A stretch of 64,000 nt of DNA from Selenomonadales bacterium 4137-cl (GCA_032334055.1 JAUOZS010000001.1:3992001-4056000), one strand, 5' to 3'; counted from the stretch's first letter, positions 49,745-58,640 are shown. Made by a program: numbers and translations. Notes: generated by a model not told the origin, from the letters alone.

Positions 49745-50869
49745 TTAAGCGATTTTCTTCTGGAATTTCTTGATTGCGATAGCCAGTACCACAGTTATGA
49801 ACACCGTTAGGGCCATCACCTGGGTCCACAGGACGGTGATGCCGACGCCTTTGAGGATGATGCCGCGCAGGATCTGGAGGTAGAAGGTGAGCGGCAGGAG
49901 GTTGCCCAGCCAGTTGAAGAACAGGGGCATGGATTCGCGGGGGAACATGAAGCCGGAGAGAAGTACGCTGGGCAGGAATACGAAGAAGGACATCTGCATG
50001 GCCTGCATCTGGGTTTTGGCGAAGGTGGAGATAAGCACGCCGAGAGCCAGGGAGGCGATGATGAACCATGAGGTGAGCAGGTAGAGGAGGCCAAGGCTGC
50101 CGCGGACCGGCAAATCGAAGACGACGATGCCGACGAGGAGGGCGACGGTGGCCTGAACGTAGCCGACGACGATGTAGGGGATGATCTTGCCGAGCATGAG
50201 TTCCCAGGTTTTCATCGGCGTGACGATGAGCTGTTCGAGGGTGCCGCGCTCGCGCTCGCGGACGATGGCCATCGAGGTTATCATGACCATCGTCATGGTG
50301 AGGACGATGCCGAGGATGCCGGGGACCATGTAAAAGGCGGTGACGAAGTCGGGATTGTACCAGGGACGGATGCGGACGTCAAAGGGCGGGTCGATCTTCT
50401 TGCCGGTGACGCCCTGCAGGCGTTTTATCATGATTTCCTGCGATTTTATCTGCCCGACGAGCTGGGCGGCGCTGATGGCCGACGAGGCGGCCATCGAGTC
50501 GGAGGCGTCGACGATGACTTGTACGGCAGCGCTGCGGCCGTGTTTGAGGTTTTCGGCGAAGTCGGGGGGGATGACGACCCCTACTTTTGTCCGTCCCGAT
50601 TCGACGGCGGCGGCGACCTGTTCGTGGCTTGTGGCGATCTCGGTGATGTCGAAGTATTCGCTGGCGGTTAGAGCGGACAGGAAGTCGCGGCTGTCCTGCT
50701 GGAGCGACTGGTCGTAGACGGCGGTGGGCAGGTGCTTGACGTCGGTGTTGATGGCGAAGCCGAACACCAGGAGCTGGACGATGGGCAGGCCGATCATCAT
50801 GGCGAAGGTCAGCCGGTCGCGGCGCATCTGGATGAATTCTTTTATGAGCAGGGCTCTGAGACGTCTCAT
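49745..50869 (-). CDS. ABC-2 type exporter permease (YbhS/YbhR-like)
   Basis: 374 residues. One N-terminal helix (LTFAMMIGLPIVQLLVFGFAI, here broken at residues ~21-41), a large ~130-residue extracytoplasmic domain, then five helices from residue ~175, with RERERGTLEQLIVTPMKTWELMLGK as the ABC-2 coupling loop. It is the membrane part of a drug-type exporter made with the two ATPase genes and the adaptor gene upstream. Only one permease gene is present, so it probably works as a homodimer. It is last in the operon; its ATG overlaps the preceding stop by four bases. Confidence 0.92.
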   Translation of the reverse strand: MRRLRALLIKEFIQMRRDRLTFAMMIGLPIVQLLVFGFAINTDVKHLPTAVYDQSLQQDSRDFLSALTASEYFDITEIATSHEQVAAAVESGRTKVGVVIPPDFAENLKHGRSAAVQVIVDASDSMAASSAISAAQLVGQIKSQEIMIKRLQGVTGKKIDPPFDVRIRPWYNPDFVTAFYMVPGILGIVLTMTMVMITSMAIVRERERGTLEQLIVTPMKTWELMLGKIIPYIVVGYVQATVALLVGIVVFDLPVRGSLGLLYLLTSWFIIASLALGVLISTFAKTQMQAMQMSFFVFLPSVLLSGFMFPRESMPLFFNWLGNLLPLTFYLQILRGIILKGVGITVLWTQVMALTVFITVVLAIAIKKFQKKIA

Positions 50870-51771
50870 GCTACCGCCTCCTTGCGGTGGGATTTGACGA
50901 GGTAGACGAAGACGTCTTCCAGCGACGGGTCGATGACGGCCGGGCCGTAGGCGGCCAGCCGGCCCTCCTGGCCGGGGGCGGCGAGGACATGGACGCTGGC
51001 GCCGAAGGGGTAGACGTCGAGGAAGGGGTCGTCGCCGCCTTCAAGCTCGGCGAGCAGGGCCATGGGCTCGGGGGTGGGGATGGCGAGCAGTGTGCCGGGA
51101 AGGCTTTTTTTGAGGTTGGTGGGGGTGTCGCTGGTGAGGAGGGCGCCTTCGTAGATGAAGCCGATTTCGTCGCAGTGCTCGGCTTCGTCCATGAAGTGGG
51201 TGGTGACCATGACGGTGGTGCCCTGGCGTGACAGGTCGTAGATGATATCCCAGAAGAGGCGGCGGGATTTGGGGTCTACGCCGCCGGTGGGTTCGTCGAG
51301 GAAGAGGATGGGCGGGTTGTGGAGGATGGAGCAGCCGAGGGCCAGCCGCTGCTTCCAGCCGCCGGACAGGTTGGCGACGAGCTCGTGCCGCCGCTTTTCC
51401 AGGCCGGCGAGGGCGAGCATGGCGGCGATCCGCTCTTTTTCCACGGCCGGCGGCAGGCTGTACATGCCGGCGTAGAAGGTGAGGTTTTCGCTAACGGTCA
51501 TGTCGTCGTAGAGGCTGAATTTTTGCGACATGTAGCCGATTTTGTGCTTGATGGCCTCGCTGTCGGCGGCGATGTCGAGGCCGAGGACGCGGCCGCCGCC
51601 GGCGGAGGGGGCGAGGATGCCGCAGAGCATGCGGATGGTGGTGGACTTGCCTGAGCCGTTGGGGCCAAGGAAGCCATAGATGCTGCCCTGGCGGATGTTC
51701 AGGGTGACGTTGTCGACGGCGGTGAAAGATCCGAAGCGGCGGGTGAGATTGTTAAGCTCGACGGCGTACAT
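50866..51771 (-). CDS. ABC exporter ATPase 2
   Basis: 301 residues: Walker A GFLGPNGSGKSTTIRML, signature NLSGGWKQRLALG, Walker B PPILFLDEPTGGVDPKSRR and switch His in VMVTTHFMDEAEHCD. The C-terminal ~80 residues form the extra domain typical of drug-export ATPases. In E. coli the comparable YbhF carries two such domains in one chain; here they are two genes one base apart. It energises export by the permease encoded just downstream. Confidence 0.93.
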   Translation of the reverse strand: MYAVELNNLTRRFGSFTAVDNVTLNIRQGSIYGFLGPNGSGKSTTIRMLCGILAPSAGGGRVLGLDIAADSEAIKHKIGYMSQKFSLYDDMTVSENLTFYAGMYSLPPAVEKERIAAMLALAGLEKRRHELVANLSGGWKQRLALGCSILHNPPILFLDEPTGGVDPKSRRLFWDIIYDLSRQGTTVMVTTHFMDEAEHCDEIGFIYEGALLTSDTPTNLKKSLPGTLLAIPTPEPMALLAELEGGDDPFLDVYPFGASVHVLAAPGQEGRLAAYGPAVIDPSLEDVFVYLVKSHRKEAVA

Positions 51772-51772
51772 G

Positions 51773-52672
51773 TCAGGCCACCTCGCTTGCGAGGGCGACG
51801 AAGACGTCCTCGAGGGTGGGGGGTATCTCGGTCAGCGATATTATGGGGACGCCGGCGGCGTTTAGGGCGGCGCGGACTTCGGCCGCCGCGGCGTCGGCGT
51901 CGGCGGCGACGAGATGGTATTTGTCGCCGAAGGGGTTGATGTCGAGCAACGAGCTGTCGGCCAGCAATTGCTTGACGTTTTTGCCGGGGGTGGCGAGTTC
52001 CAGCACTTTGTGGGGGTATGCCCGGCGCAGGCCGCGGGGCGAGTCGCAGGCGACGATGCGGCCGTTGTACATGAAGGCCACGCGGGTGCAGAGTTCGGCT
52101 TCGTCCATGTAGGGGGTGGAAACGAAGACGGTGGTGCCTTCCTTGTTGAGCTTGTAGAGCATCCGCCAGAATTCGCGGCGTGAAACGGGATCGACGCCGG
52201 TGGTCGGCTCGTCGAGGACGTAGAGGAGCGGCCGGTGCATGAGGCCGGCGGCGAGGGCCAGCTTTTGCTTCATGCCTCCCGAGAGGTTGTCGGCCAGGCG
52301 GTCTTTGAAGGGCAGCAGGTTGGTGAAGGACAGGATGGCGGTGGCCCGGGACGCGATTTCTCCTTCGTCCTGGCCGTAGAGCGAACCGAGGACACGGATG
52401 TTCTCCATGACGGTGAGGTCGCCGTAGAGGCTGAACCGCTGCGGCACATAGCCGAGTTTGTCCTTGACCTCCTCGGGGTTGGCGGCCTCCAGGACGCGGA
52501 GGCTGCCGGACGTGGGGGCGAGGATGCCGGTGAGCATGCGGATGACGGTCGTCTTGCCGGCGCCGTCCGGGCCGACGAGGCCGAAGATCTCGCCGGCGGC
52601 GACGTTCAGGGAGACTTTGTCGACCGCCAGGTTTGCGCCATAGCTTTTGACGATGCTATCGAAGACGATCAT
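51773..52672 (-). CDS. ABC exporter ATPase 1
   Basis: 299 residues: Walker A GLVGPDGAGKTTVIRML, signature NLSGGMKQKLALA, Walker B RPLLYVLDEPTTGVDPVSRR. The switch histidine is replaced by Tyr-rich VFVSTPYMDEAELC, so this half may be catalytically degenerate, which is common for one partner of asymmetric ATPase pairs, including YbhF and YhiH-like halves. Start and stop overlap the neighbouring genes closely. It should form a heterodimer with the product of 50866-51771. Confidence 0.92.
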   Translation of the reverse strand: MIVFDSIVKSYGANLAVDKVSLNVAAGEIFGLVGPDGAGKTTVIRMLTGILAPTSGSLRVLEAANPEEVKDKLGYVPQRFSLYGDLTVMENIRVLGSLYGQDEGEIASRATAILSFTNLLPFKDRLADNLSGGMKQKLALAAGLMHRPLLYVLDEPTTGVDPVSRREFWRMLYKLNKEGTTVFVSTPYMDEAELCTRVAFMYNGRIVACDSPRGLRRAYPHKVLELATPGKNVKQLLADSSLLDINPFGDKYHLVAADADAAAAEVRAALNAAGVPIISLTEIPPTLEDVFVALASEVA

Positions 52673-53643
52673 TTTATTACCACATCCGCGGGCATGCCGG
52701 GTTTGAGGATGCCTTCGGCGTTGTCGACCTTGACCTTGACGGCGAAGACAAGGTTGGCCCGCTCGCGCTGGGTAATGCTCTGGCGGGGGGTGAATTCGGC
52801 GTTCTGGCTGATTTCCTTGATAGCGCCGGGGAAGATGCGGCCGGGGAAGGAGTCGACTCTGACGTCCACCGGCTGGCCGACCTTGATGAGGCCGAGCTGG
52901 GTGGAGGCGATGTAGACCTTGACCCGGCAGTCGTTCATGTCGCCGATGGTGGCGATGGCCGAGCCGGGGTTGATGTATTCGCCGTTCTCGAAGTTTTTCG
53001 TGAGCACTACGCCGCTTATCGGGCTGGCGACGACGGTGTCGGCGAGCAGGGCGCGGCTGGCGGCGACGATGGCCTGCGATCTTTTGACCTCGATGCGCTG
53101 GGCTTCGATGGTGTCGGGTCGGTTGCCTTCTTCGACGAGGCTCAGGCGGGACCGGGCGGCTACGAGGGCGCTTTGGGCCACTTCGTAGCTTGATTGGGCG
53201 GCGTCGAGCTGTTGGGCGGAGATGGCGCCGCTGTTGTAGAGGGCCCGGTAGCGCTCGAGGTCGGACTTGGCCTTGTCATACACCGCCTGGGCGGAGGCGA
53301 GGCTGGCGGCCGTTTCGCGGCGCTCCTGGCTGCGGGCGCCTTTTTCAAGGTCTTCGAGCTGTACTTTGGCTTTGACGAGGGCGGATTCGTCGCGGAGGAG
53401 CTGGGCCTCCAGGTCGGGGCGGGCGATGCGGGCTATCACTTGCCCGGTCTTGACGGTGTCGCCGGCCTCGATTTTGAGTTCGCCGAGGTAACCGTTGACC
53501 TTGGGCATGACGTCGGCGCGGGTGACCTCGATGGTGCCGGTGGCGGTGATGCCGTCCTCGCGCGCCATGTAGAGCTTGTAGCCGGCGATGGCGGCGAGGG
53601 CGAGGAAGACGACCGCTCCGACGATGATAAGCCGCTTGTTCAT
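52669..53643 (-). CDS. HlyD/YbhG-type membrane fusion protein
   Basis: 324 residues. N-terminal signal anchor (LIIVGAVVFLALAAIAGYKLY), lipoyl half-motif GYLGELKIEAGDTVKTGQ, a long coiled coil from residue ~75 to ~170 rich in Ala/Arg/Glu, the second lipoyl half ASPISGVVLTKNFENGEYI and a beta-barrel end. It is the periplasmic or cell-surface adaptor of the ABC exporter. Presence of an adaptor suits an organism with an outer membrane, as in Negativicutes. Overlaps with both flanking genes show one operon. Confidence 0.92.
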   Translation of the reverse strand: MNKRLIIVGAVVFLALAAIAGYKLYMAREDGITATGTIEVTRADVMPKVNGYLGELKIEAGDTVKTGQVIARIARPDLEAQLLRDESALVKAKVQLEDLEKGARSQERRETAASLASAQAVYDKAKSDLERYRALYNSGAISAQQLDAAQSSYEVAQSALVAARSRLSLVEEGNRPDTIEAQRIEVKRSQAIVAASRALLADTVVASPISGVVLTKNFENGEYINPGSAIATIGDMNDCRVKVYIASTQLGLIKVGQPVDVRVDSFPGRIFPGAIKEISQNAEFTPRQSITQRERANLVFAVKVKVDNAEGILKPGMPADVVIK

Positions 53644-54242
53644 TGTTTCTCCCTCCTGATGCCGTTTAGGTAGATGGCGAACGCCTGGGCAACGTACTTT
53701 TCGTCGCCGCGGTCGGGAACGGGCAGCAACTGCCGGGCGAGGGGCTTGACGATGAAGTAGAAGTTGAGGATGCCGGCCAGCGATATGCAGGCAAAGTCGA
53801 CGTCAAGGTCGGGGCGGAAGTCGCCGGCGGCGACGCCGTCGGTCAAGGCCTGGTGGAGAAAGGAATAAATCCGCGGGATATATTTTTTGACGACCGCCTC
53901 GAGGCCGCTGGTGGGGCTGGTAAGTTCGCCGTGCATGATGCGAAGCAGGTACGGGCGCCGCTGGTGGACGCCGGCGATCAGCGAGGCGTAGAGGGTGAGG
54001 CGCTCGACGGGCGGCAGGGGCGGCATGGTTTTTATGCGCTCGAGCGCCTCGGCGATTGGCTCGAACTGGTACTCCAGCATCGCGTGATAAAGGCCCTCCT
54101 TGCCGCCGAAGTGGTATGAGACGGCGGCGACATTGGCGCCGGAAGCCTGGGCAAGATCGCGGACCGATACGGCCGCGAAGCCCTTGTGGGCAAAGAGGGT
54201 GGATGCCGCTTCGAGCAACTTGGCGCGGGTATCTTTTTCCAT
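53640..54242 (-). CDS. TetR/AcrR-family repressor of the ABC exporter
   Basis: 200 residues. The N-terminal helix-turn-helix (residues ~7-50) reads AASTLFAHKGFAAVSVRDLA then ASGANVAAVSYHFGGKEGLY, and the C-terminal region resembles the CecR (YbiH) ligand domain. CecR controls ybhGFSR in E. coli, the same arrangement as here. ATG 54242 follows AGGTGACG on the minus strand. A 29-base inverted repeat lies between its start and promoter and is the likely operator. Ligands are unknown. Confidence 0.92.
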   Translation of the reverse strand: MEKDTRAKLLEAASTLFAHKGFAAVSVRDLAQASGANVAAVSYHFGGKEGLYHAMLEYQFEPIAEALERIKTMPPLPPVERLTLYASLIAGVHQRRPYLLRIMHGELTSPTSGLEAVVKKYIPRIYSFLHQALTDGVAAGDFRPDLDVDFACISLAGILNFYFIVKPLARQLLPVPDRGDEKYVAQAFAIYLNGIRREKQ

Positions 54243-54255
54243 ATCGTCACCTCGT

Positions 54256-54284
54256 AAACAAACGATTGTTTAAAACGTTTGTTT
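54256..54284 (-). promoter_or_regulatory. TetR operator of the ABC exporter operon
   Basis: AAACAAACG (54256-54264), 11-base spacer, CGTTTGTTT (54276-54284), a perfect inverted repeat; an inner AAACGATTGTTT adds a second, overlapping palindrome. It covers the expected transcription start, just downstream of the -10. Confidence 0.75.
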
Positions 54285-54286
54285 TA

Positions 54287-54316
54287 AAAGTAGCACGACA
54301 CGCGCCTGTCTGTCAA
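54287..54316 (-). promoter_or_regulatory. Promoter of the TetR-ABC exporter operon
   Basis: Minus-strand TTGACA (54316-54311), 18-base spacer, TACTTT (54292-54287). The operator follows directly. Confidence 0.6.
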
Positions 54317-54460
54317 GATATTTATGCTAAATAATGGCACAATATTATCGGCCGGTGAAGGCGGGGAATATAGGCAGGTGGAGGCGGGGACGGCGGCGAA
54401 CAAGGTCGGAAGGCGGCTTTGTCCGCTGGAATATGGAGATATGGATAATAAGGAGTTTTC

Positions 54461-55204
54461 ATGTGTCTGATCGCGTTTGCATATAAGGCCCATCCCCGCT
54501 TCAGCCTCGTGGTCGCCGCCAACCGGGACGAGTTCTACCGCCGGCCGACCGCTCCGGCCGGGTTCTGGCCGGAGTGCCCCGGCGTGCTTGCCGGGCGGGA
54601 CCTGGACCGGGGCGGGACATGGCTGGGGGTGACCCGCGACGGGCGGTTCGCGGCTCTGACGAATTATCGCGACCCGGCCGAGAACCGGCCCGACGCCCGG
54701 TCGCGCGGCGAGCTGGTGCGCGATTATCTATGCGGTGCGCTGACGCCCCGCGGGTACCTGGAGCGGGTGCGGGCCGCCGGTGGGGAATACAACGGGTTCA
54801 ATCTGCTGGTTGGGGACTCAACGGGTTTGTGGCACTATTCCAACCGTACGGGCGTTGCTACGGCGGTGACGCCCGGCGTCCACGCCCTGAGCAATCATCT
54901 GCTCGATACGCCGTGGCCGAAGGCGGCGAGGGCGAAAGCGGGGCTGACTGAATGCCTGGCCGGCGCGGACGAGGACCTCGCGGCGGGGCTGTTCGCGGTG
55001 CTGGCCGATGACGTGCCGGCGCCTGACGCGGCCTTGCCGGATACGGGGGTGGGGCTGGCGTGGGAGCGGATGCTGTCGCCGGTCTTTATCGCGAGCGCCG
55101 ATTACGGGACACGCTCGTCGACAGTGGCGCTGCTGGGCGAGGGCGGGGCGTGGTTCGCCGAGCGCACTTGGCCGGGCGGGACGGAGCGGGTATATCGGTT
55201 TTAA
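54461..55204 (+). CDS. NRDE (TANGO2) family protein
   Basis: 247 residues with the diagnostic MCLIAFAYKAHPRFSLVVAANRDEFYRRP opening (Asn-Arg-Asp-Glu at residues ~20-24; Cys2 as candidate N-terminal nucleophile after Met removal), TWLGVTRDGRFAALTNYRD and a central GFNLLVGD. NRDE proteins resemble Ntn hydrolases; the eukaryotic TANGO2 homologue is linked to haem and lipid metabolism, but no bacterial reaction is settled. ATG 54461 follows AAGGAG. Single gene. Confidence 0.92.
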   Translation: MCLIAFAYKAHPRFSLVVAANRDEFYRRPTAPAGFWPECPGVLAGRDLDRGGTWLGVTRDGRFAALTNYRDPAENRPDARSRGELVRDYLCGALTPRGYLERVRAAGGEYNGFNLLVGDSTGLWHYSNRTGVATAVTPGVHALSNHLLDTPWPKAARAKAGLTECLAGADEDLAAGLFAVLADDVPAPDAALPDTGVGLAWERMLSPVFIASADYGTRSSTVALLGEGGAWFAERTWPGGTERVYRF

Positions 55205-55311
55205 GTGTGGTGGAGCAGGCATCGGTTGCGCGGCTTTTCGCCGGGGCGGACGAATTGTTTTGCGGCGGCGGCGCAAGCTAGACAGTAGGTGGTCTAGGCG
55301 GGGAGGACGGG

Positions 55312-55926
55312 ATGCTGCAGGAGCGATGGGCCGCGTTGGCGGCGAGAATCGGCGGCTGCACGGACGCGGCGCGGGAGGTTTATGAGGCGGTGGCCGGCGC
55401 GTACGGGAGCGGGGCGCGGTTTTATCACGGGTTTGAGCATCTGCGGTGCTGTCTGGCCGAGTTGGATGTGGCCGCCGGCTATGCCGCCGACCCGGATACG
55501 CTTGAGTATGCTTTGTGGCTGCATGATTTGGTGTGCGAGCCCGGCAGCACGGCCAACGAGACGCTTAGCGCCGCCGCCGGCCATTTTTTCGCCGGGCGGC
55601 TGGGCGCGCCGCCGACCTTCGCCGACCGTGCCGCGACCCTTATCCTCGCGACCCGTCACGACCGGCCGCCGGTGGATGGTGACACCGCCCTGCTGCTTGA
55701 TATCGACCTGGCGGTGTTGGGTGATCCGTGGCCGGCGTTCGCCGCTTACGAGGCGGGCGTCAGGCGCGAGTACGCGTATGTGGCGGCTCCGCTCTACGCC
55801 CGCCGCCGACGGGCGTTCCTCCGCTTGCTGCTGGCGCGTGACGGCATTTTTCACAGCGCATTTTTCCGGGAGCGCTGCGAGGGGCAGGCCAGGCGCAACC
55901 TGGAACGCTTGCTGGCCGCGCTGTGA
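55312..55926 (+). CDS. Predicted HD-superfamily metal-dependent hydrolase
   Basis: 204 residues. YHGFEHLRCCLAEL holds the first His, ALWLHDLVCEPGSTANETLSA the HD pair and the acidic helix, and LILATRHDRPPVDGDTALLLDIDLAVLG the final His and Asp. This order matches the COG4339 family of predicted phosphohydrolases, substrate unknown. The start ATG follows GGGGAGGACGGG. It may be co-transcribed with the NRDE gene 107 bases before it. Confidence 0.85.
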   Translation: MLQERWAALAARIGGCTDAAREVYEAVAGAYGSGARFYHGFEHLRCCLAELDVAAGYAADPDTLEYALWLHDLVCEPGSTANETLSAAAGHFFAGRLGAPPTFADRAATLILATRHDRPPVDGDTALLLDIDLAVLGDPWPAFAAYEAGVRREYAYVAAPLYARRRRAFLRLLLARDGIFHSAFFRERCEGQARRNLERLLAAL

Positions 55927-56009
55927 CGAGGGCCGCAAGGATTAGCAGGAGCGCCGGATAATGGCGACGAAGTAATCTGTTAAGATATATTTCCGGGAGG
56001 CGAAAGGCG

Positions 56010-57197
56010 ATGGGTTTTATGATGAAGGATAATATCACCTGGGTGGGCAAGGTCGACTGGGAGCTTCGCCGCTTCCACGGCGAGGAATACCATACCGAGC
56101 GGGGCTCGAGTTATAATTCCTATCTGGTCAGGGACGAGAAGACGGTGCTGATCGACACCGTCTGGGCGCCGTTCGCCAAGGAGTTCGTCGCCAAGCTCAA
56201 GCGCGAGATCGATCTGAAAAAGATCGACTATATCGTCGCCTGCCATGGCGAGATCGACCATAGCGGCGCCCTGCCCGAGCTGATGCGCGAGATCCCCGAC
56301 ACGCCCATTTACTGCACGGCCAACGCGGTCAAGTCCATAAAGGGGCAGTACCATCAGGACTGGGATTTCCGGACGGTGAAGACGGGCGACAGGCTTAGCC
56401 TCGGTTCGAAGGAACTGGTGTTCATTGAGGCGCCGATGCTCCACTGGCCGGACAGCATGTTCTGCTACCTGACGGGCGACGCGGTGCTGTTCAGCAATGA
56501 CGCTTTCGGCCAGCACTACGCGTCGGAGAAGATGTTCAACGATCTGGTCGATCAGGGCGAGCTTTACCAGGAGGCGCTCAAATACTACGCCAATATCCTT
56601 ACGCCGTTCAGCAGGCTGGTGGACAAGAAAATCAAAGAGGTTGTCGGCCTCGGGCTGCCGGTGGCGATGATCGCGCCCAGCCACGGCATTATCTGGCGGG
56701 ACAACCCCCTGCAGATTGTGGAGATGTACGCCAAATGGGCGGCCGATTACCAGGAGAATCAGGTGACGATCATATACGACACGATGTGGAACGGCACCCG
56801 ACGCATGGCCGAGGCGATCGCCCAGGGCATCGGCGAGGCCGACCCGGCGGTAACGGTGAAGCTTTTTAACTCGGCCCGGTCCGACAAAACGGGTATCATC
56901 GGCGAAGTTTTCAAGTCCAAGGCGATTGTCGTCGGCTCGCCGACGGTCAACAAAGGGGTACTGTCGTCGGTCGCCGGCATTATGGAGGAGATCAGGGGCC
57001 TGGGGTTCAAGAACAAGAAGGCGGCGACGTTCGGCGCCTACGGCTGGAGCGGCGAGGCGACCAAGGTCATCGGCGAGGAGCTCGAAAAGGGCGGCTTCAC
57101 TCTGGTGGGCGACGGCGTGCGGGAGTTGTGGTATCCCGGTGAAGAGGCGATCGCCAATTGCGTGCGGTTCGGTCGCGAACTGGCGGGCAAGCTGTAG
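56010..57197 (+). CDS. fprA: Flavodiiron protein (A-type flavoprotein)
   Basis: 395 residues. The metallo-beta-lactamase-like domain has the di-iron ligands in ACHGEIDHSGAL, His in APMLHWPDSM, Asp in LFSNDAFGQH and His in IAPSHGIIW; the flavodoxin domain starts at VTIIYDTMWNGTRRMAEAI (residue ~250). The enzyme reduces O2 to water, or NO to N2O, and protects anaerobes. No C-terminal rubredoxin is fused. ATG follows GGGAGGCGAAAGGCG. Hemerythrin and the flavodoxin-like reductase near 32 kb may belong to the same defence. Confidence 0.96.
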   Translation: MGFMMKDNITWVGKVDWELRRFHGEEYHTERGSSYNSYLVRDEKTVLIDTVWAPFAKEFVAKLKREIDLKKIDYIVACHGEIDHSGALPELMREIPDTPIYCTANAVKSIKGQYHQDWDFRTVKTGDRLSLGSKELVFIEAPMLHWPDSMFCYLTGDAVLFSNDAFGQHYASEKMFNDLVDQGELYQEALKYYANILTPFSRLVDKKIKEVVGLGLPVAMIAPSHGIIWRDNPLQIVEMYAKWAADYQENQVTIIYDTMWNGTRRMAEAIAQGIGEADPAVTVKLFNSARSDKTGIIGEVFKSKAIVVGSPTVNKGVLSSVAGIMEEIRGLGFKNKKAATFGAYGWSGEATKVIGEELEKGGFTLVGDGVRELWYPGEEAIANCVRFGRELAGKL

Positions 57198-57254
57198 CGC
57201 CGAGCCCTTCCGCGGCCTGGTTTCGCGGCTGGTCGGGAGACGTTAAAATTCCGC

Positions 57255-57282
57255 TTGCACTTTCGGGGGATTGTGTTAAAAT
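57255..57282 (+). promoter_or_regulatory. Promoter of the PLP decarboxylase gene
   Basis: TTGCAC (57255-57260), 16-base spacer, TAAAAT (57277-57282). The transcript would start near 57290 and carry a structured leader of about 120 bases. Confidence 0.55.
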
Positions 57283-57307
57283 CATAGCGTATGTTTGATG
57301 GGTGTCT

Positions 57308-57384
57308 GACGAAGAACCCGACTTGAGCCGGTTACTTTGGGCGGAGTCCGGGTTCTTCAGTCTGCGGAAATTGAAGGTTTCCGC
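57308..57384 (+). promoter_or_regulatory. Two-hairpin structured leader, possible riboswitch or RNA element
   Basis: Stem 1: GAC-GAAGAACCCG (57308-57320) pairs with CGGGTTCTTC-(A)-GTC (57349-57362), enclosing an internal ACT/AGT and GCC/GGC helix. Stem 2: GCGGAAA (57364-57370), loop TTGAAGG, TTTCCGC (57378-57384). No T tract follows, so control of translation is more likely than termination. I do not recognise a known riboswitch class. Confidence 0.45.
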
Positions 57385-57411
57385 TAGGACCAGAAAGGCG
57401 GGGTGATTTAC

Positions 57412-58560
57412 ATGCAATCCTATTTTAAGCTCACCCGGGCGGCGACCGAGTCGCTGGCGGAAAAGTACGGCACGCCGCTGCTGGTCCTGTCGCTCGACCA
57501 GGTGAAGGCTAACTACCGGTTCCTTACCGAGCACCTGCCCGGCGTGAAGGTCCACTACGCGGTGAAGGCTAACCCCGAGCGGCGCCTGGTGGCGGCGCTG
57601 GCGGAAGAGGGCGCGCGCTTCGATGTCGCTTCCGACGGCGAGATGCTCGACCTGGCGGCGATGGGCGTGTCCCCCGACCGCATCATCTACGCCAATCCGA
57701 TCAAAACGGCCGGCGGACTGGCGGTTGCCCGCCGCACCGGCGTTAATAAGTTCACCTTCGACAGCGAAAACGAGATCGGCCGCATCGCCCGGGCCATTCC
57801 CGGCGGTACGGTGCTGCTGAGGATCAAGGTCGAAAATCCGCAGGCGCTGGTCGATCTCAACAAGAAGTTCGGCGCTCCGCCCGAGGATGCCCTGCGCCTT
57901 CTTCGGCTGGCCCGCGAGCAGGGCCTGGACGTCGCCGGGCTGTGTTTCCACGTCGGCAGCCAGTCGATGAGCGCCAAGGCGTATACCGACGCCATCAAGG
58001 TCTGCCGGCGGCTGGCCGATGCGGCGGCGGCCGACGGGTTCAAGCTGCGTTATCTCGATATCGGCGGCGGGTTTCCCATTCCCACTCCGCAGGATAATGT
58101 CGACGTGGCGGCGATGGCGTCCGAGATCCGCGCGTCGCTGGCGGCGTCTTTCCCGGATACCGAGATATGGAGCGAGCCGGGGCGCTTTATCTGCGGTACG
58201 GCCGTCAACCTCATCACCAGCGTGATCGGTATCCAGACCCGCAACAGCCAGCTGTGGTATTTCCTCGACGAGGGGCTTTACGGGACTTTTTCGGGGGTGA
58301 TTTTCGATCACTGGGATTTCGAGCTGGAATCCTTCCGCGCGGGCGAACGGATCGCCGCGACCTTCGCCGGTCCGAGCTGCGACTCGTTCGATGTGATGTT
58401 CCGCGATAAGCCGACGGTGCCGCTGGCGGTGGACGACGTAATTCTGGTGCCCAACTGCGGTGCGTATACTTCGGCGTCGGCGACGACTTTCAACGGTTTT
58501 TCCAAGGCGAATATCCTCATCTGGGAGGAAGTCCGGGCCGGGTTGGCCGTAAAGGTGTAG
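57412..58560 (+). CDS. Ornithine/lysine decarboxylase-type (fold III) PLP decarboxylase
   Basis: 382 residues of the alanine-racemase-fold decarboxylases. VHYAVKANPERRLVAAL holds the PLP lysine, CFHVGSQS the ring-stacking His, DIGGGFP and SEPGRFI the phosphate site, and GPSCDSFDVMF the catalytic Cys-x-x-x-Asp pair of ornithine-type enzymes. Length and motifs fit the lysine/ornithine decarboxylase of Selenomonas, where cadaverine or putrescine is linked to peptidoglycan. Diaminopimelate decarboxylase is less likely. ATG 57412 with GGCGGGGTGA upstream is preferred over GTG 57403. Confidence 0.9.
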   Translation: MQSYFKLTRAATESLAEKYGTPLLVLSLDQVKANYRFLTEHLPGVKVHYAVKANPERRLVAALAEEGARFDVASDGEMLDLAAMGVSPDRIIYANPIKTAGGLAVARRTGVNKFTFDSENEIGRIARAIPGGTVLLRIKVENPQALVDLNKKFGAPPEDALRLLRLAREQGLDVAGLCFHVGSQSMSAKAYTDAIKVCRRLADAAAADGFKLRYLDIGGGFPIPTPQDNVDVAAMASEIRASLAASFPDTEIWSEPGRFICGTAVNLITSVIGIQTRNSQLWYFLDEGLYGTFSGVIFDHWDFELESFRAGERIAATFAGPSCDSFDVMFRDKPTVPLAVDDVILVPNCGAYTSASATTFNGFSKANILIWEEVRAGLAVKV

Positions 58561-58572
58561 CTTTTTCGCAAT

Positions 58573-58606
58573 AAAGAGGTTGGGCTTTAAAGCCCAACCT
58601 CTTTTG
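58573..58606 (+). terminator. Terminator after the PLP decarboxylase
   Basis: AAAGAGGTTGGGCTTT (58573-58588) is perfectly complementary to AAAGCCCAACCTCTTT (58589-58604). The convergent gene downstream may use it too. Confidence 0.9.
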
Positions 58607-58640
58607 TGTCTCTGGCTATTGATAACGCCGCGCCCGCCTG

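Noticed and set aside
57290..57411. Lysine riboswitch or T-box
   Set aside because: The leader is too short for either and lacks the five-helix lysine core, the T-box sequence and a terminator.
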